This document shows, one piece after another, positions 7,165 to 14,044 of a DNA stretch of 22,966 nucleotides (position 1 is its first letter; every line of letters starts with the position of its first letter). The position numbers and the translations under genes are program-made. This DNA comes from an uncultured Ruminococcus sp. GTDB taxonomy: Bacteria > Bacillota > Clostridia > Oscillospirales > Ruminococcaceae. Under the pieces are notes generated by a model that worked only from the letters and a program-made list of their open reading frames with translations, did not search any database and was not told where the DNA came from. The stretch spans positions 1 to 22,966 of the forward strand of contig UQXS01000015.1 in NCBI GenBank assembly GCA_900545125.1, given 5' to 3'.

Positions 7165-8370
7165 TCAGAAGATCATTACTATAAATTGTGAAACCAGTAC
7201 AACCGATATCAGTGCTACAGGATATGTTGCTGCATATGCCGAAGCAACGTTTTCTGTTCCGGCTGTGCTGATAAGCGTTCCGAGAGCCGGAGTCGATGTC
7301 ATGCCTCCGGTCAATGAACCAAGATTATTAAGCAGGCTTAGTTTCAATACATACTTTGCAAACAGGAATCCGATTATCATTGGCAGAAGTGTCATTATCA
7401 TACCGTAGACAAAATATATCGGTTTGAAATATTCTGCAAATCTTGCTCCTCCAGATATACCTGCACCGATAAGGAAAAACATCAGTCCGAGTTCACGAAA
7501 AACCTTGAGGGTTGAATCCTTCGGCATTAATGAAATCGAGCCGGCATGACCAAAATGTCCGAAAACAAGAGCAGTCATAAGGCATCCGCCTGTAGTTGAA
7601 AGCGAGAAGTTGTTATACTTGAACGATCCAAGCACGATACCTATAACAGCGGCAAGAGCAAACGGCATAATGCCGAAGCTATCCATTTCAATGAGACTGC
7701 TTTTTTTATCTTTTTTTACTTTTTTTTCGCTGGAAACCGCAAGTTTTTCACGTTCAGCAGACATATCTGCTCTAAGCAGTTTAGGGATGATCTGTACAAA
7801 GAGAACAACACCCACAACTCCGAAGATATAGGCTATTCCGTACCCAACAGAAACTGCTCCCTCAAGCTCAGCGCCGACAGCGTCCTTTGATGCTGAAAAG
7901 CCGGGAGTACTCGTCAGAGCTCCTGACAGGATACCTACCATAATAGCTGTAAATTCCTTGGAACTTACATCGCTGAAATGACTTCCCACTGCAATGCATC
8001 CGGCACAGGCAAGTCCGCCGCTCAGTATGATGATAAGAGCAAGTACAACATATGACTTGAAATTCTTCTTGAAATTTCCGAAGAAATTCGGACCGGCAAT
8101 AAAGCCGACTGCGGTAACAAAAAGAATCAATCCGAGATTATCAACGATTTTAAGTGCGTTGGAGACAAAATCTGTATTTATTTCATTTGAAAGCTCCTTA
8201 TAGAAAACGCAGCCGTAAACAAGAGCAACTATAAATACTCCAGCTGTACCAAGAGACACTCCCTTAATAGTGATTCTTCCGAGCATATATCCCAATGCTG
8301 CAATTGAAATAACCGAGACCATCAGGAAAGAAACACCATGAATGGAAAGGATTCCGTTAAAAAGTTCCAT
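7165..8370 (-). CDS. AspT/YidE/YbjL-family membrane transporter, candidate succinate exporter
   Basis: This is a 401-residue inner-membrane protein with two homologous hydrophobic halves, each holding the family signature: GALTSTPGFSAS (150-161) and GGMTSTPALG (355-364). A charged Lys-rich cytoplasmic loop (about 200-228) separates the halves. AspT exchanges aspartate for alanine, and the related SucE of Corynebacterium glutamicum exports succinate. Characterised members are about 540 residues and carry TrkA-C regulatory domains between the halves; these are absent here. It lies 92 bases after the fumarate reductase flavoprotein gene, with a hairpin in the gap, and has a good GAGG ribosome-binding site. 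Context therefore suggests export of the succinate end product or dicarboxylate exchange, but the substrate cannot be read from sequence. An aspartate/alanine-type exchanger feeding aspartate to fumarate is an alternative. Confidence 0.75.
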   Translation of the reverse strand: MELFNGILSIHGVSFLMVSVISIAALGYMLGRITIKGVSLGTAGVFIVALVYGCVFYKELSNEINTDFVSNALKIVDNLGLILFVTAVGFIAGPNFFGNFKKNFKSYVVLALIIILSGGLACAGCIAVGSHFSDVSSKEFTAIMVGILSGALTSTPGFSASKDAVGAELEGAVSVGYGIAYIFGVVGVVLFVQIIPKLLRADMSAEREKLAVSSEKKVKKDKKSSLIEMDSFGIMPFALAAVIGIVLGSFKYNNFSLSTTGGCLMTALVFGHFGHAGSISLMPKDSTLKVFRELGLMFFLIGAGISGGARFAEYFKPIYFVYGMIMTLLPMIIGFLFAKYVLKLSLLNNLGSLTGGMTSTPALGTLISTAGTENVASAYAATYPVALISVVLVSQFIVMIF

Positions 8371-8403
8371 GCAATCATTACCTCTTTTTTAAATTAAATC
8401 AAT

Positions 8404-8445
8404 GATAACACCGTACAGAGCTTGAAGCGCATTGCACGGTGTATC
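8404..8445 (-). promoter_or_regulatory. Intercistronic hairpin between fumarate reductase and transporter genes
   Basis: GATAACACCGTACA (8404-8417) pairs with TGCACGGTGTATC (8433-8445), a stem of about 13 bp with one bulged A and a 15-base loop. On the minus strand no clean T-run follows, so it is more likely a partial terminator or an mRNA processing/stability element than a full stop. Confidence 0.5.
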
Positions 8446-8462
8446 AAAAAAACGCTGATTAG

Positions 8463-10064
8463 TTATTTTTTACGTGCATACTTCGGGAGAAGCATAGGCG
8501 ACTGCACTCCGGTATCAAGTCCGGAAGCAGCAAGTTCACTGTTGAAACGGCTGATATGCTCAAGTGTCAGCCCCTGCGGAGCGTCCGTTTCCTTTGCCTT
8601 TGCAGCAGCATGAATACCTGCATTTCTTCCGAAAACAATAACATCAAGAAGCGAGTTTCCCATGAGACGGTTTCTTCCATGGATTCCGCCTGCAACTTCT
8701 CCTGCGGCGTAAAGGTTCTCAACACCTGTAGCACAATCAGTAGAAATTTCCAGACCACCGTTCTGATAGTGAAGCGTCGGATATACGAGAATAGGTTCCT
8801 TGCGGATATCTATGCCATATTTGCCGAACATTCTCATCATTGCAGGAATACGCTTTTCAATAGTTCCCTCGCCGTTCTTGTATTCTATCATAGGAGTATC
8901 GAGCCATACGGCACTGCCAAGATTAGTTTCTACGCCCTTGCCTCTTGCAGTACACTCACGGATAATAGAAGCAGCCGTAACATCTCTTGTTTCAAGAGGA
9001 TGCATGAATACCTCACCGTCGATATTTACCAGTTTTGCTCCAAGAGAACGCACTTTTTCAGTAACGAGAGCACCAAAGATCTGCTCCGGATATCCTGTTC
9101 CGGTCGGATGATACTGAAGCGTATCGGCATAGAGAAGTTTTGCTCCGACTCTGTAGCCAAGAATAAGTCCGTCAGCCGTAGCTCCGTAATGATTTGAAGT
9201 GGGGAAGCCCTGATAATGGAGACGACCTGCACCGCCTGTCGCAATGATAACGGTCTTTGCCCTTGCGACGAGAAGTTCCTTTGTTTCCATGTTCATAAGA
9301 ACAGCTCCGGCAGCTTTGCCGTTTCTGTCAAGGATTATTTCAACTGCCGCTGTAAAATCAATTACAGGAATTCCTCTGTTGATTACTTCGTCACGGAGAG
9401 TTCTCATTATCTCTGCACCGGTGTAGTCCTTTGCAGCGTGCATTCTCTTTCTTGATGTACCGCCGCCGTGGGTGGTTATCATCGTTCCGTCAGCTTCCTT
9501 ATCAAACTCTACGCCCAGTTCGTTCAGCCACTTTATTGCCTCGGGAGCTTTTGTTACAAGAGTTTTTACAAGTTCCGGCTTTGCGGCAAAATGACCGCCG
9601 CCAAAAGCATCCAGATAGTGAACAGCCGGAGAATCGTTCGGCTTGTCGGCAGCCTGAATACCGCCCTCTGCCATCATTGTGTTGGCATCGCCAATACGGA
9701 GCTTTGTCACGATCATTGCCTTTGCTCCTGCCTGATCGGCTTCAATTGCTGCGGATGCTCCTGCTCCGCCGCCGCCAATGATAAGCACATCTGTATCATA
9801 GTCTGGAGTTGAAAGATCAATGTCGTCTGCACTTATGCGACTTCTTCCCTGAAGCAACTCAGCAAGCTGTGTAGGAACTTTATCTCCCTTGTTTACACCG
9901 GCAGAAAGTACGGTAAATTCATTCTGCTTGTAATCGGGGTGGAACTCTGCAAGCAGCGAATCCTTTTCCTCTGCTGTCATTCTTCTTGGTTCAAGAGAAG
10001 CATTTTTTTCTCTCTTTTCGGCAACGATTTTTGCCAGTTCATTCAATTTTTCAATTTTGTACAT
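8463..10064 (-). CDS. Soluble fumarate reductase flavoprotein subunit (TfrA/FrdA-like)
   Basis: This subunit reduces fumarate to succinate at a flavin. The FAD Rossmann motif GGGGAG lies at 97-102. Catalytic-type elements of the FrdA/SdhA family are present: HPTG (319-322), the Arg in ETRD (Arg360), His432 in LHYQNGG and Arg466 in HGRNRLMGNSLLD. The His that covalently holds FAD in membrane-type FrdA/SdhA is replaced: the equivalent S-H-T position reads A-N-T (Asn128), so FAD should be non-covalent. There is an unusual N-terminal extension of about 90 residues, and the long C-terminal helical region of standard FrdA is largely missing (total 533). The partner iron-sulfur gene ends 14 bases upstream and no membrane-anchor gene is present. 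L-aspartate oxidase (NadB) is a homologous alternative, but the iron-sulfur partner and fumarase context argue against it. AAGGAGGAG precedes the ATG. Confidence 0.88.
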   Translation of the reverse strand: MYKIEKLNELAKIVAEKREKNASLEPRRMTAEEKDSLLAEFHPDYKQNEFTVLSAGVNKGDKVPTQLAELLQGRSRISADDIDLSTPDYDTDVLIIGGGGAGASAAIEADQAGAKAMIVTKLRIGDANTMMAEGGIQAADKPNDSPAVHYLDAFGGGHFAAKPELVKTLVTKAPEAIKWLNELGVEFDKEADGTMITTHGGGTSRKRMHAAKDYTGAEIMRTLRDEVINRGIPVIDFTAAVEIILDRNGKAAGAVLMNMETKELLVARAKTVIIATGGAGRLHYQGFPTSNHYGATADGLILGYRVGAKLLYADTLQYHPTGTGYPEQIFGALVTEKVRSLGAKLVNIDGEVFMHPLETRDVTAASIIRECTARGKGVETNLGSAVWLDTPMIEYKNGEGTIEKRIPAMMRMFGKYGIDIRKEPILVYPTLHYQNGGLEISTDCATGVENLYAAGEVAGGIHGRNRLMGNSLLDVIVFGRNAGIHAAAKAKETDAPQGLTLEHISRFNSELAASGLDTGVQSPMLLPKYARKK

Positions 10065-10078
10065 AGTACTGCTCCTCC

Positions 10079-10753
10079 TTACTTCTCGATCTCACGGTTA
10101 TTGTAAAGTTCCTTGATCTCTTCAATAGGCTTCTGCATAAGATCTTCAATCAGATCGTTATACAATCCATCGCTGATCTCCTTTACTCGTTCTTCAAGAT
10201 GTCCGCAGTCCGGAGCGATATATTTTCCGTTGAGACGTCTTGCGAGCATTGCAACCTGTGGATGTGAGATACCTGCCGGGCATCTTGACGAGCAAACGCC
10301 GCACATAACACAGTCGAAGCTCAGTTCGGCGCACTTGTCGTATTCTCCTCTCTGAGCATGAGCGATATACTGCATTACGCTGAGTCCCTGAGTACACGCC
10401 TTAGTGCAGGCATTGCATCCGATGCAGCAGTAGATCTCAGGATAAAGCTGCATCATTATCTGCTCGGTAGGCTTGATCTCATTAATATTGTAGACTTGCT
10501 TTACAAGCGGGAAAAACGGCAGAGTTGCAACATACATTCCCTCCTGAACCTCAGTCTGACAGGCAAGACAGGCATGGAGTTCCTGTTTGTCTTTTATTCT
10601 GTAAATTGTAGCGCAGGCTCCGCAGAAACCGTTTCTGCATCCGCAGCCTCTTACCAGCTCATAGCCGGCATATTCCATAGCTGTCATTATCGTAAGACCT
10701 GCCGGCACCTGATATTTTTTGCCGAACAGGAAAACGTTTACTTTATTTTCCAT
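10079..10753 (-). CDS. Fumarate reductase iron-sulfur subunit (FrdB-like, N-terminal part of TfrB)
   Basis: This 224-residue electron-transfer subunit has a plant-type [2Fe-2S] domain (Cys39, 44, 47, 62, with extra Cys37 and Cys65). Two [4Fe-4S] motifs follow: Cys110-113-116-120 and Cys148-151-154-158-Pro. Conventional FrdB/SdhB has one [4Fe-4S] and one [3Fe-4S] cluster near a quinone site; here both distal motifs have a full four-Cys set, and no quinone-binding anchor gene is nearby. In methanogen thiol:fumarate reductase, subunit B is longer because an HdrB-like CCG domain is fused to its C-terminus; this protein lacks that part, while a separate hdrB lies in the same operon. The start ATG has AAGGAG seven bases upstream. 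It probably passes electrons to the flavoprotein encoded directly downstream. Confidence 0.88.
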   Translation of the reverse strand: MENKVNVFLFGKKYQVPAGLTIMTAMEYAGYELVRGCGCRNGFCGACATIYRIKDKQELHACLACQTEVQEGMYVATLPFFPLVKQVYNINEIKPTEQIMMQLYPEIYCCIGCNACTKACTQGLSVMQYIAHAQRGEYDKCAELSFDCVMCGVCSSRCPAGISHPQVAMLARRLNGKYIAPDCGHLEERVKEISDGLYNDLIEDLMQKPIEEIKELYNNREIEK

Positions 10754-10789
10754 GAAATTACTCCTTATATCTGATTGATATGAATTGCA

Positions 10790-11620
10790 TCAATATTCAT
10801 CCGGAAGTTCTCCGAGTTCATCAAACCTGAATACAGGTCCATCCTTGCAGACATATTTATTGCCGATATTGCATCTTCCGCATTTGCCTACGCCGCATTT
10901 CATACGCAGTTCCATCGTGGTGTAGACCTGAGTTTCTTCAAAGCCAAGTTCTTTAAGACCGGCAAGAGTGAATTTTATCATAATAGGTGGACCGCAGACA
11001 AGAACTGTACTGTCGGTGGAAGGATTCAGCTCCTTGACATAATTCGGAACAAAACCTACATGACCGTCCCAGCCTTCCTGTGGATTATCTATTGTCAGAT
11101 TAACTTCTATGCCTTCATCGTTCATCCATTCATCAATGATCTCCTTATAGTCAACAAGATCATCTTTTGAACGTGAACCGTAAACTATCCGGACACTGCC
11201 GTAATTGCTGCGGTTATCACGAACATAATTTATAACGGAACGAAGCGGTGCGAGACCAATTCCTCCTGCAACAAACAGCAGATCTTTACCTTTGAGTTCC
11301 GTTTCAACAGGAAATGCATTTCCGTACGGTCCTCTTATAGTTATCATCTGTCCTACATCCATCTGATGAAGCCATGTGGTGAGACATCCGCATTTTTTTA
11401 TGCTGAATTCCATGAATTCCTTGTTTGTAGGTGACGAAGTAATGGAAAACATTCCCTCGCCTACTCCCGGAATAGACAGCATTGCGCACTGACCGGGCAT
11501 ATGTTCAAAAACCTTTCCCCCGTCCGGAGCAACTACCCGGAAAGTCTTGACATCGGGGGTATCCTGACGTATATCGGTAACGATACCAAGCAGCGGTATC
11601 AGAGTATCATTTGCATTCAT
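10790..11620 (-). CDS. flxA: NAD(P)H:acceptor oxidoreductase subunit FlxA (FAD/[2Fe-2S])
   Basis: This is the probable NADH-oxidising subunit of the HdrABC-FlxABCD complex. The ferredoxin-reductase fold shows the FAD loop FSITSSP (58-64 from the chosen start), the NAD-binding GGIGLAPLRS, and the C-terminal NAD motif CGPP. A [2Fe-2S] site of dihydroorotate dehydrogenase electron-transfer-subunit type follows as Cys-x4-Cys-x2-Cys-x7-Cys near residues 242-258. It is similar in plan to the gamma subunit of sulfhydrogenase and to AsrB. The start is placed at ATG 11620 because GGAGG is seven bases upstream; an in-frame GTG at 11623 is possible. The ATG overlaps the flxB stop by one base (TGATG), indicating translational coupling. 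Preference for NADH over NADPH is inferred from the family and not visible here. Confidence 0.85.
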   Translation of the reverse strand: MNANDTLIPLLGIVTDIRQDTPDVKTFRVVAPDGGKVFEHMPGQCAMLSIPGVGEGMFSITSSPTNKEFMEFSIKKCGCLTTWLHQMDVGQMITIRGPYGNAFPVETELKGKDLLFVAGGIGLAPLRSVINYVRDNRSNYGSVRIVYGSRSKDDLVDYKEIIDEWMNDEGIEVNLTIDNPQEGWDGHVGFVPNYVKELNPSTDSTVLVCGPPIMIKFTLAGLKELGFEETQVYTTMELRMKCGVGKCGRCNIGNKYVCKDGPVFRFDELGELPDEY

Positions 11621-12642
11621 CACTTGACCTCCAATGTTTTCATAACTTTAACGATATTCATGGATATCGGGCACTTTTGCAGACAGCGTCCGCAGCCTAC
11701 GCAGCCGAATTCTCCGTCATTATTAGCCGGAAAATATACAAGTTTATGCATAAATCTCTGACGGAAACGCTCCAGCTGAGAAATTCTGGGGTTGCCGTGA
11801 GCCATTTTCGTAAAATCAGAATACATACAAGAATCCCAGCAGCGGAAACGGACAATGCCGTCACCGGTGTTAAAATCCTTTATATCATAGCACTGACAGG
11901 TAGGACATACAAATGTACAGGTTCCGCAGCCTATGCAGCTCTCCGAAAGTCCCGCCCATTTTTCTGAATTGAAAAGCTCATTGAGCTTATCTCCGCCAAA
12001 AGATTCAGTGGAAAGATCTGCAAGCGGAAGCTTTTTCAGCACATTTCTTGTATTTTCCTGAACAGCCATGAGTTTTTCCGTATCGCCGTCCTCAAGAAGA
12101 TCAGAAATATCGGCAAGCAGTTTTTCTCCCTTTTCCGTGTTAGCCATAAGGAAGAATCCGTCACCGTCCGGAAACGCTGTGACATCTCCGCCGGGCATGG
12201 TGGGATCTATACCAAATACAGTACAGAAACAAGTCTCTGAAGGACGTGTACACGCCATTGTTACAACAGTTCCGTGCTCACGGCGATTTTTATAAAAGCT
12301 GTCAACCGGATCAACAAGATATACCTTATCAAGAATATCAAAACTGCGTGCATCGCATCCTCTTACTCCGAAGATAACAAAATCTTCGCATTCTTTTCTT
12401 ATATCCTTAACTTCGATTTTCTTGCCTTCCATTTTAAAAGCCGCAAGATTTTCTGTCTGAGGGAAGAAAAAATCCTTAGCACTGCGCACGGTATTAAGAG
12501 CATTGCTGAGTTTCATACCATTCTCATATTTTTTGAATTCCGCAGCACCGTCCTCACGGTCAACGGGGAGATAAAGGATCTGTTTAGAGGATATCGCCTG
12601 AAAAAGCTGATCCAGTTTTTCGGATGTGATTTTTCTGAACAT
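11620..12642 (-). CDS. flxB: Iron-sulfur protein FlxB-like (sulfhydrogenase beta / AsrA type)
   Basis: This is a 340-residue electron-transfer protein. The N-terminal two-thirds contain the block FGVRGCDARSFDILD (about 91-105) and a Cys-rich segment ACTRPSETCFC. The C-terminal third carries two [4Fe-4S] motifs, Cys236-239-242-246-Pro and Cys314-317-320-324-Pro, with the conserved RCWDSCMYSDFTKMAHGNPR block between them, as in the beta subunits of sulfhydrogenases and in anaerobic sulfite reductase subunit A. It probably conducts electrons between the NADH-oxidising FlxA and the Hdr part. Its ATG overlaps the flxC stop (TAATG), and AGAGGTG precedes it. The letter FlxB rather than FlxC follows the similarity to the sulfhydrogenase beta type and is less certain than membership of the complex. 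Confidence 0.78.
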   Translation of the reverse strand: MFRKITSEKLDQLFQAISSKQILYLPVDREDGAAEFKKYENGMKLSNALNTVRSAKDFFFPQTENLAAFKMEGKKIEVKDIRKECEDFVIFGVRGCDARSFDILDKVYLVDPVDSFYKNRREHGTVVTMACTRPSETCFCTVFGIDPTMPGGDVTAFPDGDGFFLMANTEKGEKLLADISDLLEDGDTEKLMAVQENTRNVLKKLPLADLSTESFGGDKLNELFNSEKWAGLSESCIGCGTCTFVCPTCQCYDIKDFNTGDGIVRFRCWDSCMYSDFTKMAHGNPRISQLERFRQRFMHKLVYFPANNDGEFGCVGCGRCLQKCPISMNIVKVMKTLEVK

Positions 12643-13613
12643 TATTCAACACCTCTTTCATGCACAACATTTGCTTCACAGTCATCCATTTTGTAGTCGT
12701 TGAGAGGTGCTTTGTCAGTAGTATTCTCTCCTGCCTGATATGTACCGTAAAGCTCGTTTATATCCTTTATAAACTTGCGGTTAAGCAGATGCAGAGGAAT
12801 ATTCTGCGGACAAACTCTCGAACATTCACCGCAGTCTGTGCATCGTCCTGCAACGTGAAACGCACGTATGATATGGAACATATTCTCTTCAAAACTGTTG
12901 GCAGCAGCTTTGTTTTCCACTCCTGAAGACGGATTATCAAACACACATTTCTCACAGGTGCAGGCAGGACAGACATTCCGGCAGGCATTGCACCGGATGC
13001 ACTTTGAAAGTTCACTGCGCCAGAAGTCATATCGTTCCTGAGCAGTCATATTCTCCAGCTTTTCAACCATATCAAAACGTCCGGAATCAAGAACTTCTCC
13101 GTCATCACCGATAAGTTCGTCATAAACGACGTGCTTTTTACTTTTGCAGTTTGAGCATTTTACGCTTATTGCCTCATAAAAGGGCATTTCCGAAATTCCG
13201 TACAGCGTTTCTATTTTCAGTGTGTAATTCTCATTTTTCAAATTGAGGATTCCTGTTATCCCCTTTGCCTTTATTTTTTCAATATCCAGCTTCGGGCCGC
13301 CGGGAATACCGATAACATAAACTTTTTCCCTGTCAATGCGGTGTTCCTTTACAAGCTGATTGAAACTGTATGTATCGCAGGGTTTAAGAAAAGCAAGCAC
13401 TTTTCCATCCCGAACGGTTTCCTTTACAAGATACTTTGAAAGATTTGCCGAAGTAAGCTCATTACAGACAAAGTTCTCCTCAAGATCCTGAGCCGAAGTA
13501 AATACTGCCGGAGTATGATCGTAAGCAAATTCTCCTTTTTTCCAGCCCATTACACGGTCAACCGTACCGTCGGCAAGCAGTTCCTTGGCTCTTTTTATCA
13601 TTGCTTCCTGCAT
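12642..13613 (-). CDS. flxC: Iron-sulfur protein FlxC-like (4Fe-4S dicluster)
   Basis: This 323-residue protein has an N-terminal domain containing AFLKPCDTYSFNQL (about 74-87), reminiscent of the F420-hydrogenase/formate dehydrogenase beta-subunit family. A CSNC pair lies at 153-156. Two [4Fe-4S] motifs follow: Cys205-208-211-215-Pro, with further cysteines at 218, 220 and 223, and Cys258-261-264-268-Pro. In Desulfovibrio FlxABCD-HdrABC two such iron-sulfur proteins accompany FlxA. The gene starts inside the end of flxD (16-base overlap) with GGAGG seven bases before the ATG, and its stop overlaps the flxB start. The extra cysteines after the first cluster motif might hold another centre. 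The function as an electron conduit is inferred from the family and context. Confidence 0.75.
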   Translation of the reverse strand: MQEAMIKRAKELLADGTVDRVMGWKKGEFAYDHTPAVFTSAQDLEENFVCNELTSANLSKYLVKETVRDGKVLAFLKPCDTYSFNQLVKEHRIDREKVYVIGIPGGPKLDIEKIKAKGITGILNLKNENYTLKIETLYGISEMPFYEAISVKCSNCKSKKHVVYDELIGDDGEVLDSGRFDMVEKLENMTAQERYDFWRSELSKCIRCNACRNVCPACTCEKCVFDNPSSGVENKAAANSFEENMFHIIRAFHVAGRCTDCGECSRVCPQNIPLHLLNRKFIKDINELYGTYQAGENTTDKAPLNDYKMDDCEANVVHERGVE

Positions 13614-14044
13614 CTCAGATCCTCCAATCTCCGATTAGGTCCAAGCTTTCTCACAGCCTCGGTGAATTCGTTCATTGTTGCTGCAAATTTTGCTCCCTCA
13701 GCAGCGGAGACCCACTCGACCCTCGTTCTGTCACGCTCGATGCCGAGAAAATCCAGCATCCCGAACAGCAGCGTCATTCTTCTGCGTGTAAAATAGTTGC
13801 CGGAAGTGTAGTGACAGTCTCCCGGATGACAGCCACAAAGGATAACACCGTCCGCTCCTCTCTGGAAAGCCCGGAGTATGAACATCGGATTTACCCTGCA
13901 TGAACATGGAACACGGATTATCTTAACGTTAGTGGGATAATTAAGTCTGTTTGTGCCCGAAAGATCGGCTCCTGCATACGAACACCAGTTACAGCAGAAA
14001 GCAACGATAAGGGGCTGGAATTCTTTATTTTCATTTACTTGCAT
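13598..14044 (-). CDS. flxD: MvhD/FlxD-type electron-transfer protein
   Basis: This small 148-residue protein matches the MvhD family, which bridges the electron-donating enzyme to HdrA. The eight cysteines fall in the usual blocks: CCNWCSYAGAD (17, 18, 21), VPCSCR (47, 49), and LCGCHPGDCHY (70, 72, 77). In methanogens MvhD carries electrons from hydrogenase to HdrA. In FlxABCD-HdrABC the same protein links the NADH-oxidising part, which is the likely role here. It overlaps the end of hdrA by 10 bases and the start of flxC by 16 bases, and is fully within the operon. Confidence 0.9.
   Translation of the reverse strand: MQVNENKEFQPLIVAFCCNWCSYAGADLSGTNRLNYPTNVKIIRVPCSCRVNPMFILRAFQRGADGVILCGCHPGDCHYTSGNYFTRRRMTLLFGMLDFLGIERDRTRVEWVSAAEGAKFAATMNEFTEAVRKLGPNRRLEDLRCRKQ

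Noticed and set aside
8556..9197. Long plus-strand open frames antisense to the fumarate reductase flavoprotein gene (and a similar one at 6438-7139 opposite nadE)
   Set aside because: They show no family features or ribosome-binding sites and lie opposite strongly supported genes; they are codon-bias shadows.
8463..10064. Reading the flavoprotein as L-aspartate oxidase (nadB), given nadE nearby
   Set aside because: It has an adjacent FrdB-like iron-sulfur partner, fumarase in the operon and no nadA/nadC, which favours fumarate reductase.
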